10,506 bases of DNA from Bdellovibrionales bacterium (GTDB lineage: Bacteria; Bdellovibrionota; UBA2428): NCBI GenBank assembly GCA_018266335.1, contig JAFEAR010000200.1:1-10506 (forward strand), given 5' to 3'. The position numbers and the translations under genes are program-made. The notes under the pieces were generated by a model. The model searched no databases. It worked only from the letters and a program-made list of their open reading frames with translations, and had not been told where the DNA came from. Of this stretch, positions 1 through 6,814 are shown piece by piece. How positions within the stretch are numbered: position 1 is the stretch's first letter; every line of letters begins with the position of its first letter.

Positions 1-1
1 C

Positions 2-868
2 GATATCTATGTGAAAGTGAATAACCGGTTCATCCGGCACACGCTTCACGACGATCCCCTCGATAAGGATAGGCTGGCTCTTTTAAAATCAAAAGGCGTC
101 AAAAAGGTTTTTATCCAGGAAGATCAAGAAACGCTTTATCTCGCTTACTTGGATTACAGCATGAATGATTTAGGCTCGGCCACCGTTACGACCGAGGCAA
201 AAGTCACCGTGGCGCAATCTGCGCTCATGGAAATGTCCGAAAACGCCCGGGAAGCGCTTGAAAGCGAAGAAAAGTTTGTAGCCGTTAAGGGCCGGGTGGC
301 AAAGATCACCGAATTCATGGTGGCGGACACGGAAGCAGTTAAGGAATTTTTGAGCAATGCGGGCATCTCGGAAGACGTTGCGCATCATTCCTCCACTGTT
401 TCTATGCTCAGCGTGAGCTTAGCCTCGAAGGTGGGAATTAAGGATCCCAAGCTCCTTTCGGATTTGGGTATTGCGGCGCTGTACCACGATATTGCCAAGG
501 GAAGCGACTTTGACTGGACCGCTGCTCCTGAGTCGTTTTCGCCGGAACAGAAAAAACTTCATGCTGAACACACCAAACAGGGCGCACTGTTGCTTGCGGG
601 TAAGGACTTCGTAAATCAAAACATTATGGAGCTCGTCCGCGACCACGAAGAGCTGGCGGCGGGGGCGGGATTTCCCGAAAAGAAAAACTTGGACAGTCTT
701 TCTAAGGCGCAGCAAGTGCTAAATTTGGTGAACCATTTCGACAGCTACGCCATTCGCAACAAACTTTCGCACGCGGATGCGGCCAAAAAGTTTTTTGTCG
801 ATAAGATTGGTGCTTTTCAGCTCGAACTTCTGAATTCACTGCGCGATTTGCTCAAGAACGGCAAATGA
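2..868 (+). CDS. HD-domain (degenerate HD-GYP-like) protein, 5' end outside window
   Basis: The frame is open to the left edge, reading D-I-Y before the GTG at position 11, so the gene probably begins upstream. Numbering from that GTG (285 aa), residues 1-60 look like the end of a small N-terminal domain and 105-255 form an HD-type helical domain. Aligned by eye to HD-GYP cyclic-di-GMP phosphodiesterases, metal-site residues E121, H125, H159-D160 and H187 are kept. The usual HHE..DG.GYP stretch instead reads DHE (211-213) with GFP at 220-222, and the late Asp appears to be N241. Family members hydrolyse or sense cyclic dinucleotides, and degenerate ones often act as binding proteins. The role here is inferred: a signalling protein of reduced or altered catalysis, probably cytoplasmic since no membrane segment is visible in the part seen. 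The next gene starts 30 bp downstream and could be cotranscribed. Confidence 0.8.
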   Translation, partial: DIYVKVNNRFIRHTLHDDPLDKDRLALLKSKGVKKVFIQEDQETLYLAYLDYSMNDLGSATVTTEAKVTVAQSALMEMSENAREALESEEKFVAVKGRVAKITEFMVADTEAVKEFLSNAGISEDVAHHSSTVSMLSVSLASKVGIKDPKLLSDLGIAALYHDIAKGSDFDWTAAPESFSPEQKKLHAEHTKQGALLLAGKDFVNQNIMELVRDHEELAAGAGFPEKKNLDSLSKAQQVLNLVNHFDSYAIRNKLSHADAAKKFFVDKIGAFQLELLNSLRDLLKNGK

Positions 869-884
869 CTTATCTTCCTGTTTC

Positions 885-890
885 AGGAGG
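885..890 (+). promoter_or_regulatory. Ribosome binding site AGGAGG for the small secreted protein
   Basis: AGGAGG lies 8 nt before the ATG at 899, an almost ideal Shine-Dalgarno sequence and spacing. It fixes the start of the downstream gene and suggests efficient translation. Confidence 0.8.
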
Positions 891-898
891 ATAAAAAA

Positions 899-1306
899 AT
901 GAAATTGCTAATGTTGGGAACCTTGTTGAGCTGTGCCGCTTGGGCTTCTTCGTCGATCGAAGGTACGTGGACTACCCCCTGCATGCCGGTAGGCTCGGCC
1001 TTTGGTTACGAAACACTCTCCTTCTTCCGCGGAACCTGGAACTTCTCGCTCTATACCTACGCCGATGCAACCTGCTCGGATACCTATCTGGATCAACATA
1101 AGTCTTCGGGCACTTACTCAACGGGCTCGGAACACGGAGAAGGCACGGCCATCGATATGCGCGCTCGGCACAGTGAAACGAACTACTCCATCTATACGAT
1201 CGAACAGGATAACCGCGACGAAGTTTTGTACCTAGGCTCCTTCGCTACGTCACCGGACAGTCGTCCGAAGACCGTGCGTCGTAATGCCGCGTACTATCGT
1301 CAGTAA
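899..1306 (+). CDS. Small secreted protein of unknown function
   Basis: This is a 135-aa protein with a short signal peptide: K2, a hydrophobic stretch at 3-15, and a likely signal peptidase I site after A16 (A-W-A then SSS). A competing reading is a lipobox ending at C12 (LLSC), but that would make an unusually short leader. The mature part starts with I-E-G-T-W, is rich in Tyr, Thr and Ser, and has Cys at 28 and 59 that could form a disulfide. The GTW start and alternating polar/aromatic pattern recall small beta-barrel, lipocalin-like periplasmic proteins, but I do not recognise the family. The start is set by AGGAGG at 885-890. Its stop is only 3 bp from the stop of the opposing gene. Confidence 0.75.
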   Translation: MKLLMLGTLLSCAAWASSSIEGTWTTPCMPVGSAFGYETLSFFRGTWNFSLYTYADATCSDTYLDQHKSSGTYSTGSEHGEGTAIDMRARHSETNYSIYTIEQDNRDEVLYLGSFATSPDSRPKTVRRNAAYYRQ

Positions 1307-1309
1307 TGA

Positions 1310-2167
1310 TTACTTTCCGAAAACCAGATTCCAGTCGGGATTGGTCTTCGGAATATGAATCCAAGTCGAATGACGTGGAAATCCTCGGGGCGGGGCTTCG
1401 GTTTGGCCGGTTGCCGACATACGCAGAGTAAGCGCAGCGAGGAAGGCATTGAAGCAGTTCATTTGCACGGCCATCGTTTCTAAATCTTTTTCGTAGATAA
1501 ACATTTGGGGGAGCTTGCGCAGCAGGGCCCGCAGGAAATCTTCGCGGAACGTCACGCCTTGCTCTACGTCGGTGTAGAGGCGGGCAATGTTCTTGGCCAA
1601 ACCCAGGGCGCTCACGAGGCGGGTGAGGGTGGCCCGGGGCAAAACTTCGGTGGCGGCAAAGCCAAAGTGGGGAGCTAAAAATTGGTAGCGTGCCGCCAGG
1701 GGCGCAAAGTTAGCCCCCAGCGCGTCGGGCATAATAAATTTTTCGGGCGTTAAGTAGCGCATCCAAATTTCGCAGGGGCGCTGAAGGTAGGGGAGAAAGG
1801 CGGCCTTGGGCCGTGGTTTGATGCGTTCTTGGGCACGATTCATCCACACCACTTCGGCGTTCTTGGACTTATCTCCATGCGGAAGTTTTTTTCCCTCGCC
1901 GATGCCAAGTTTAAAGTAGGGCGGCAAGCTCGTGGGACTGTGCACGCCCATTCCCGACAGCGATTTGGCGTTTTTTGCCAGCTCCTGGACGGCCCCAATG
2001 AGGGCTTCGTCGGGAGAGATTTTTGTATCGCCAGTGAGGGCGATGTCGATATCTACGAGGATGAGTCGCTGCGTTTTGGGAAAAAAGTCCAACACGGCCA
2101 GCGCGGTTCGGTCATTGCGCGTGCCGCCGAGCTCAAGTCCCAGCGATCTCTGGAATTCGCCCGCCAT
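1310..2167 (-). CDS. DUF429-like predicted RNase H-fold protein
   Basis: This 285-aa protein starts at ATG 2167; the frame stays open further upstream, but only as antisense to coaE. The pattern fits the DUF429 family (predicted nuclease, RNase H fold): a first strand G-L-E-L-G-G at 10-15, then V-H-S-P-T-S at 75-80 where the family has a D-x-P motif, R-P-C-E at 130-133, E-V-L-P-R-A at 174-179, a late N-A-F-L-A-A-L at 240-246, and W-I-H-I-P near the C-terminus (269-273). Several positions normally acidic appear changed: the first is Glu, the second lies in a His-Ser, and the helix near 237-240 has Asn. Catalysis may therefore be lost or altered. The family's function is poorly known and the match is from memory of motifs only. 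No signal peptide or membrane segment is visible. No Shine-Dalgarno sequence precedes the ATG. It is divergent from coaE across 22 bp. Confidence 0.6.
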   Translation of the reverse strand: MAGEFQRSLGLELGGTRNDRTALAVLDFFPKTQRLILVDIDIALTGDTKISPDEALIGAVQELAKNAKSLSGMGVHSPTSLPPYFKLGIGEGKKLPHGDKSKNAEVVWMNRAQERIKPRPKAAFLPYLQRPCEIWMRYLTPEKFIMPDALGANFAPLAARYQFLAPHFGFAATEVLPRATLTRLVSALGLAKNIARLYTDVEQGVTFREDFLRALLRKLPQMFIYEKDLETMAVQMNCFNAFLAALTLRMSATGQTEAPPRGFPRHSTWIHIPKTNPDWNLVFGK

Positions 2168-2189
2168 TGAGTTAATCTTAGCACTGAAT

Positions 2190-2804
2190 ATGGAAGTTTG
2201 GGGCGTGCTGGGTTTGATGGGGTCGGGTAAGTCGACCGTGTTGCAAGCTTTTCGTGCGCTCGGTTGCCCGGTGGTCGATGCCGACGCCTGTGCGCGACGG
2301 GCGGTGGACGCTTCCACTCCTGAGGGGCGCGCCGTCGTGCAACAGATTGCCGCGCGGTTTGGAGACGATGTTTTAGCCGCCGATGGAATTTCGCTGGATC
2401 GCGTCCAGATGCGAAAAAAAATGGCGAGCTCCGTGCAGGCGCGCAACACGCTCGAGGAGCTGTTGCATCCGCATATCTTGCGCCTACTCGAGGACGAAGT
2501 GCAGTCCTGGCGTCAGCGGGGAGCGCCCTTGGGGTTTGTGGAAGGTTCGCGCTTAGTAGAGTCAGGATATGCTCAGCGCTTGCAGGGCTGCATTTTGATT
2601 ACGGCACCCGAGACGGTGCGTTTGGCGCGCGTGATGGCGCGGGATCAAGTATCTCCGGATGAGGCGCTGGCGGTATTTCGTTTGCAGAGCGAGACTGCCT
2701 TGCGGGGAGTGGCGTCTGAAGTTTGGGACAATGTAATCACGCCGGAAGATTTGCGCCGCCGAGCCGAGGCCTTCGTTAAGAAACACGGAGGTAAGACGGT
2801 TTGA
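2190..2804 (+). CDS. coaE: Dephospho-CoA kinase
   Basis: This 204-aa protein, of usual CoaE length, catalyses the last step of coenzyme A synthesis: ATP-dependent phosphorylation of the 3'-hydroxyl of dephospho-CoA, in the cytoplasm. The P-loop is G-L-M-G-S-G-K-S at 8-15. It is followed by D-A-D at 30-32, F-G at 57-58 with D-G-I-S-L-D-R at 65-71, the H-P pair at 93-94, and the lid region R-V-M-A-R-D-Q at 147-153 with a later Q166. The protein is divergent: the usual P-L-L-F-E segment reads V-E-G-S-R-L-V-E (117-124) and the C-terminal A-D-x-V-I-x-N reads S-E-V-W-D-N-V-I (176-183). ATG 2190 is chosen because it sits directly before the first strand. No Shine-Dalgarno is visible there. It overlaps the following outer-membrane gene by 4 bp. 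Confidence 0.9.
   Translation: MEVWGVLGLMGSGKSTVLQAFRALGCPVVDADACARRAVDASTPEGRAVVQQIAARFGDDVLAADGISLDRVQMRKKMASSVQARNTLEELLHPHILRLLEDEVQSWRQRGAPLGFVEGSRLVESGYAQRLQGCILITAPETVRLARVMARDQVSPDEALAVFRLQSETALRGVASEVWDNVITPEDLRRRAEAFVKKHGGKTV
2787..2791 (+). promoter_or_regulatory. Ribosome binding site GGAGG supporting a TTG start
   Basis: GGAGG inside the end of coaE lies 9 nt before TTG 2801. It supports this TTG as the start, giving a TTGA start/stop overlap and probable translational coupling with coaE. Confidence 0.7.
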
Positions 2805-3931
2805 GATTTGTGCGCGCTCTACCTTTGCTTGGCTGGGGGTTGGTGGTTGGGTTGGCGCAGGCGCGGCAATTCGACGATCTCTTTGTGACGGCCAAAATGA
2901 ATTCTATGGGCCGCGCTATGACGGCCATTGTGGACGATGCTGACTCGCTCTTCGCGAACCCCGCGGGTTTAGCACAAATGGAAACTTGGGAGCTGCGCCT
3001 GCCGGACATCGTGCATGCTCGCTTGTCGCCCTCGGTGCTAGATTTGCGTAAGTCCATCAATAATCTGGGCGATACTTCCACGGCGGCGCAAATTTCTACG
3101 GCGCTGGCGGAGTTCGATGGCAAAAGTCTCTGTGGCGGAGTGGATTTAATGGCGATGGGATACTACTCCCATCACTTCGCCATGGCGGTGAATCCTGCCT
3201 CCACGAACGCTTGTTTTCGCATTCGGACTCCCTCGGCGCTTTTTGCGCGCGCCAAAATTCGCGTCACGGCGGACAGCGGTTTAACGCTTGGGTTTGCACA
3301 GTCCTTCGTGAACAATCAGGTTCGCGCGGGCGTGGCCTTGCACCCCTTTTTGGCGCGGGCCGGAGTCGATACGGTGGTGGAAAACACCGACATTCTTAAC
3401 TTCGGACAAAAGCTGAACGATAGTTTGGGCACGGGTTGGGGTTTTGATTTTGATGTGGGCATGCAGGGCAATCTGCGTCCGTTGCCTCTCTGGGGAGTTA
3501 TTCAAGTAAAACCTATGGCGGGCATCGTGCTACAAAATGCCATCGCTACGGACTTTCCCAATCGCTTGGGCAAAAAGCGCGACGCTCAAGTGCCCCCCCT
3601 CGAGCGCAAAGTGAACGCGGGGGTGGGCGCGAGTCTCGAAAATTTTGGAGCCTTCAAACCCACCGTGAGCTTGGAAGCGCGCGATCTCTTCAACCAGGTC
3701 GATGATTGGCGTGAGTACTTAGCAGCGGGCGTAGAACTGGCGCTCAAGCCTCGGCGCTGGTTTCAATCAGCGCTGCGCGGACACTTTTTTAAGGGCAACT
3801 TAGGCGGCGGCTTCGGCGTAAGATTGACTGCCCTGGATATCGAAATGGGAACCTACGCGCAAAATTTGGGTCGCGGAGTAGGTGTGGGCGTGGATCGCGT
3901 TGTGTACCTGCAGACCTCGCTTGTTTGGTAG
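2801..3931 (+). CDS. Outer-membrane beta-barrel protein (hypothetical)
   Basis: This 376-aa protein starts at TTG 2801, supported by GGAGG 9 nt upstream and the overlap with the coaE stop. The signal peptide is at 1-21: M-R-F-V-R, a hydrophobic core, then A-Q-A before R22. Just after it comes a segment with M-G-R-A-M (36-40), D-D-A-D-S-L-F (45-51) and N-P-A-G (53-56). That segment is typical of the N-terminal hatch of FadL/PorV-like and UPF0164-type outer-membrane proteins. The rest alternates hydrophobic and polar residues, with many Gly and aromatic residues, as in a barrel. It ends in Trp after Leu-Val, an aromatic terminus suitable for BAM recognition. Cys 111 and 138 might form a disulfide. 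Substrate is unknown and there is no functional link to coaE beyond cotranscription. Confidence 0.8.
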   Translation: MRFVRALPLLGWGLVVGLAQARQFDDLFVTAKMNSMGRAMTAIVDDADSLFANPAGLAQMETWELRLPDIVHARLSPSVLDLRKSINNLGDTSTAAQISTALAEFDGKSLCGGVDLMAMGYYSHHFAMAVNPASTNACFRIRTPSALFARAKIRVTADSGLTLGFAQSFVNNQVRAGVALHPFLARAGVDTVVENTDILNFGQKLNDSLGTGWGFDFDVGMQGNLRPLPLWGVIQVKPMAGIVLQNAIATDFPNRLGKKRDAQVPPLERKVNAGVGASLENFGAFKPTVSLEARDLFNQVDDWREYLAAGVELALKPRRWFQSALRGHFFKGNLGGGFGVRLTALDIEMGTYAQNLGRGVGVGVDRVVYLQTSLVW

Positions 3932-3970
3932 CGGCTGTGTACTGTTTTTTCTTAAGCGCTAGTTTTTTTT
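3932..3970. other. Convergent gene end with T-rich stretches
   Basis: The 20 bp between the outer-membrane gene and ligA, plus the first bases of the ligA 3' end, carry a T6 run at 3945-3950 and a T8 run at 3963-3970. TAGCG (3929-3933) can pair with CGCTA (3957-3961) just before the T8 run, but the stem is only 5 bp with a long loop. This may be a weak terminator for the plus-strand genes; the evidence is slight. Confidence 0.25.
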
Positions 3971-5979
3971 CCGCGGAGAAGTTTGGGTAGATCGCGCTCG
4001 CCAATGACGGCGACTCCTAGTTGCGTGGCCTTTTGTAGTTTCGAGCCCGCGGCCTCACCGGCAAGCAAATAGTGCGTTTTTTTTGAAATAGAATCGGTCA
4101 CGCTGGCGCCGGCGGCCTTTAGCATGTCTCGAAAATGATCGCGCGGCTGCGACAGTGTACCGGTAATCACAAAGGTCATGCCGGCCAGAGGGCCCTCCTG
4201 GTTGACGGCAGCGACAGCGACTTCCTTGAAGGCCTCTTTTAGCCCCAGCTCTTTGAGCGCTTTGATTTCGGCGCGCAGGGCTTTGTCCTGACTAGCGCGC
4301 AGCACGCTTTGCGCCGTCTCGGGGCCGACTTCGTTCAGGTTCATTAGTTCTTCTTCGCTAAGAGCGAAAAGCTTTTCGATGGAGCCCGTGCTGGCAATGA
4401 GGTCTTCGGCAGTTTTTTCGCCGATCAAATCAATGCCCAGGCCAAAGAGAAGTCGCGCCGGCCCTCGAGTTTTGGAAGCTTCGATACCTTCCAAAATTTT
4501 ATCGATCGATTTTTCGCCCAGGCCGTCGAGTTCAATGAGTTGGGGGCGGAGTTTAGGCAAACGGTAGATATCCGGCAAACTTTTGAGGTAGCCGAGTTGG
4601 TAGAATCGTTCGATGACCTGGTCGCCCAGACCGCGAATGTCCATGGCGTGGCGCGAGCAGAAATGTTTAAATCGCTCCACCGTTTTGGCGGGGCATGCCA
4701 GGTTGGGGCAATAAATGGAACTCTTGCTGCGTGCTACCGCGGTGCCGCACGCGGGGCATTCGGTGGGCATGGCAAAGGGTTTGCTGTTCTTCGGGCGTCG
4801 ATCCAAATCCACGCGCAAAATTTCGGGAATCACATCGCCCGCGCGGCGTACCCATACGGTGTCGCCCTCGCGCACGTCCTTGGCACGAATTTGTTCTTCG
4901 TTGTGGAGGGTGGCGCGCGCCACCATCACGCCGCTGAGCAAGACTTCCTTCAAATTCGCTACGGGGGTGAGTGCTCCCGTGCGCCCCACCTGCACGGTGA
5001 TGGATTCCACCACGGTGAAGGCCTCCATGGGCGAGAGCTTGTACGCAATGGCCGAGCGCGGGGAATTTGCAATGGTGCCCAAGTCGCGCACTAGCTTTTG
5101 CTCGTTGATCTTAATGACCAGGCCGTCGATGTCGTACGGGAGCGAGGCCTCCTTACGAATTTGTTCGTAGCGCGCAATGAGCTCCTTAACTTCGGCCACG
5201 TTGTGAATGAGTTTAAAATTTTGGTTCACGCGGAAGCCCAGCTTTTGCAGACGCTTCAGCACGGTGATCTGATTGGCTTCGAGTCCTAGGCACTGGTACG
5301 CAAAAAAACGCAGGGGCCGCTCGGCCGTGATTTTGGAATCCAGCAGGCGCAGCGATCCGGCGGCGGCGTTGCGGGGATTGGCGAAAACCTTTTGGCCTTC
5401 TTTCTCGAGGCGGGCATTGAGCGCGTGGAAGCCTTTGTGGTCCATGTACACTTCGCCGCGGACCTCGACGGTTTGGGGAAGACCATCGGGATCGCGCAAG
5501 CGTAGTGGGATGTCGTGAATGGTGCGCACGTTGTCGGTTACGTCTTCGCCCACCTCGCCGTCGCCGCGGGTGGTGCCCATTTGCAGCACGCCGTTGGTGT
5601 AGGTGAGGGACAAGGCGAGACCGTCCATTTTTTCTTCGACGACGCAGTCAAAATCCGCTGAGTCGCGATCGAGCAAACGCTGGGCGCGCTCAAAGAAGGC
5701 TTGCACGTCTTCAAGGGAGTAAGCATTGGCGAGCGAGAGCATGGGGGCCAAGTGCGTGTGTTTGGTAAAGCCTTTACGGGCGGGCCTTCCAACGCGTTGA
5801 GTCGGTGAGTCGGGGCTCACGGCTTCGGGATGCTGGGCTTCGAGTTGCCGAAGTTCTTGGAGGGCGGCGTCGTATTCGGCGTCGGGAACTTGGGGATCGT
5901 CCTGGACGTAGTATGCATGGGCCCAGTCATTTAATTGGCGAATCAGCTGCCGAATTCGGTCTAAGCCCTTGTGGTGCAT
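3952..5979 (-). CDS. ligA: NAD-dependent DNA ligase
   Basis: This 675-aa cytoplasmic enzyme seals DNA nicks during replication and repair, using NAD+ as adenylate donor. All LigA modules are present. The Ia domain has Y-Y at 23-24 and the D-A-E-Y-D motif at 33-37 for NMN binding. The adenylation domain has K117 in K-M-D-G (117-120) as nucleophile, with T-R-G-D-G-E (137-142) and R-G-E-V (174-177). An OB fold spans about 318-400. The four-Cys zinc finger is C408, C411, C424, C429. Helix-hairpin-helix repeats lie at about 445-560 and a BRCT domain at about 597-673. Length matches the family. ATG 5979 gives the normal N-terminus, though no Shine-Dalgarno is visible. The gene is divergent from ftsE across 37 bp. 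An A8 run in the coding strand lies in the last Lys codons. Confidence 0.98.
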   Translation of the reverse strand: MHHKGLDRIRQLIRQLNDWAHAYYVQDDPQVPDAEYDAALQELRQLEAQHPEAVSPDSPTQRVGRPARKGFTKHTHLAPMLSLANAYSLEDVQAFFERAQRLLDRDSADFDCVVEEKMDGLALSLTYTNGVLQMGTTRGDGEVGEDVTDNVRTIHDIPLRLRDPDGLPQTVEVRGEVYMDHKGFHALNARLEKEGQKVFANPRNAAAGSLRLLDSKITAERPLRFFAYQCLGLEANQITVLKRLQKLGFRVNQNFKLIHNVAEVKELIARYEQIRKEASLPYDIDGLVIKINEQKLVRDLGTIANSPRSAIAYKLSPMEAFTVVESITVQVGRTGALTPVANLKEVLLSGVMVARATLHNEEQIRAKDVREGDTVWVRRAGDVIPEILRVDLDRRPKNSKPFAMPTECPACGTAVARSKSSIYCPNLACPAKTVERFKHFCSRHAMDIRGLGDQVIERFYQLGYLKSLPDIYRLPKLRPQLIELDGLGEKSIDKILEGIEASKTRGPARLLFGLGIDLIGEKTAEDLIASTGSIEKLFALSEEELMNLNEVGPETAQSVLRASQDKALRAEIKALKELGLKEAFKEVAVAAVNQEGPLAGMTFVITGTLSQPRDHFRDMLKAAGASVTDSISKKTHYLLAGEAAGSKLQKATQLGVAVIGERDLPKLLRGKKTSA

Positions 5980-5998
5980 CGAGTTAGTTAGTTACAAT
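5969..5998 (+). promoter_or_regulatory. Candidate promoter for the ftsE operon
   Basis: TACAAT (5993-5998) matches the -10 consensus at five of six positions. TTGTGG (5969-5974), 18 bp upstream and overlapping the ligA start codon, matches the -35 box at its TTG. Transcription would start near 6005, leaving a leader of about 12 nt with the purine-rich GGGGGAA at 6006-6012 before ATG 6017. Confidence 0.45.
5983..5994 (+). repeat. Three tandem GTTA units
   Basis: GTTA is repeated three times directly between the ligA start and the ftsE leader, and overlaps the first bases of the candidate -10 box. It is short and may be chance. Confidence 0.5.
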
Positions 5999-6016
5999 AA
6001 CAGCCGGGGGAAGCCA

Positions 6017-6814
6017 ATGGCGGGCGAAAATACGAATGCTTTTTTGAATAGTTTCGTGGTCGAGCTCAAAGATGTCGATCGCGACTTCGTGCGGCTACAA
6101 AACGGAACTGCGGCGGATCTCGCGAAGTTACATGCGCTTGCGCGCGTGTCGTTGCGACTCAAAGCCGGTGAGTTCGTTTTTTTGACGGGCCCTTCGGGCG
6201 CCGGAAAAACGACACTCATTCGTTTGCTCCTTGGACTCGATAATCCGTCGGCGGGTGAAGTTTACACGCTCGGTCAACCCGTGCACAAAATGAACGAGTC
6301 CAAACGGCGCGAGCTGCGCCGCCAAGTGGGCATCGTGTTTCAGGATCACCGTTTGCTCAATTCGCTCAATGTGTTTGAGAACGTGGAGCTTCCGCTGCAC
6401 TTCTTAGGCTTGAATCGCCGCGAGCGCGAACGCCGCGTGATGGAAATTTTAGAAGTCGTGCAAATGCGCGATCACGCCCAAGCCTCGCCGCGCACACTGA
6501 GTGCCGGTGAAAAGCAGCGCATCGCGATTGCGCGCGCGCTGGTCACTTGTCCGAGTCTCGTGATTGCCGATGAGCCTACGGGTAATCTAGATCCCGTCAC
6601 GGCCCGCTCGCTCATTCGTTTGCTGCGGGAACTCAAGGGCCATGGCACTACGGTGCTCATCGCCACGCACGACATGAGCTTGGTGCGCGACTTTGGTGGC
6701 CGCGTGCTGGAACTCGTAAGCGGCACGCTCCCCGTGAACGAACCCAACAAACATTCGAAGGCCTACAAAGTGCCGCGCTTCTGGACCAATGCTTCGGGAG
6801 GAGTGAATTCATGA
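6017..6814 (+). CDS. ftsE: Cell-division ATP-binding protein FtsE
   Basis: This 265-aa cytoplasmic ABC ATPase pairs with FtsX to control septal cell-wall hydrolysis. Visible motifs are Walker A G-P-S-G-A-G-K-T (58-65), Q-loop Q109, signature L-S-A-G-E (161-165), Walker B ending in D185-E186 (then P-T-G-N-L-D) and switch H218. It is longer than the usual FtsE of about 220-230 residues. About 15-20 extra residues lie before the first conserved strand of the ATP-binding core (roughly 22-42), and there is a C-terminal tail of about 30 residues from 235. ATG 6017 is preferred over an upstream in-frame TTG at 5969 because of GGGGGAA at 6006-6012 and because the extra residues would overlap ligA. 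The stop overlaps the ftsX start as ATGA. Generic LolD/MacB-type ATPases look similar, but the FtsX partner settles the call. Confidence 0.95.
   Translation: MAGENTNAFLNSFVVELKDVDRDFVRLQNGTAADLAKLHALARVSLRLKAGEFVFLTGPSGAGKTTLIRLLLGLDNPSAGEVYTLGQPVHKMNESKRRELRRQVGIVFQDHRLLNSLNVFENVELPLHFLGLNRRERERRVMEILEVVQMRDHAQASPRTLSAGEKQRIAIARALVTCPSLVIADEPTGNLDPVTARSLIRLLRELKGHGTTVLIATHDMSLVRDFGGRVLELVSGTLPVNEPNKHSKAYKVPRFWTNASGGVNS

Noticed and set aside
1932..2189. N-terminal extension of coaE by 86 residues
   Set aside because: CoaE starts at the strand just before the P-loop. The extension only mirrors the opposing gene and would give an atypical length.
2168..2449. N-terminal extension of the DUF429-like gene by 94 residues
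   Set aside because: It is fully antisense to the coaE P-loop region. The first fold strand begins after ATG 2167, so the extension is an open-frame artefact.
4540..5094. 184-aa and other plus-strand frames inside ligA
   Set aside because: They are shadows of ligA, which has every expected domain on the minus strand.
5969..6016. TTG start for ftsE at 5969
   Set aside because: It would overlap the ligA start region, lies in the candidate promoter and has no ribosome binding site. ATG 6017 has a purine-rich site upstream.
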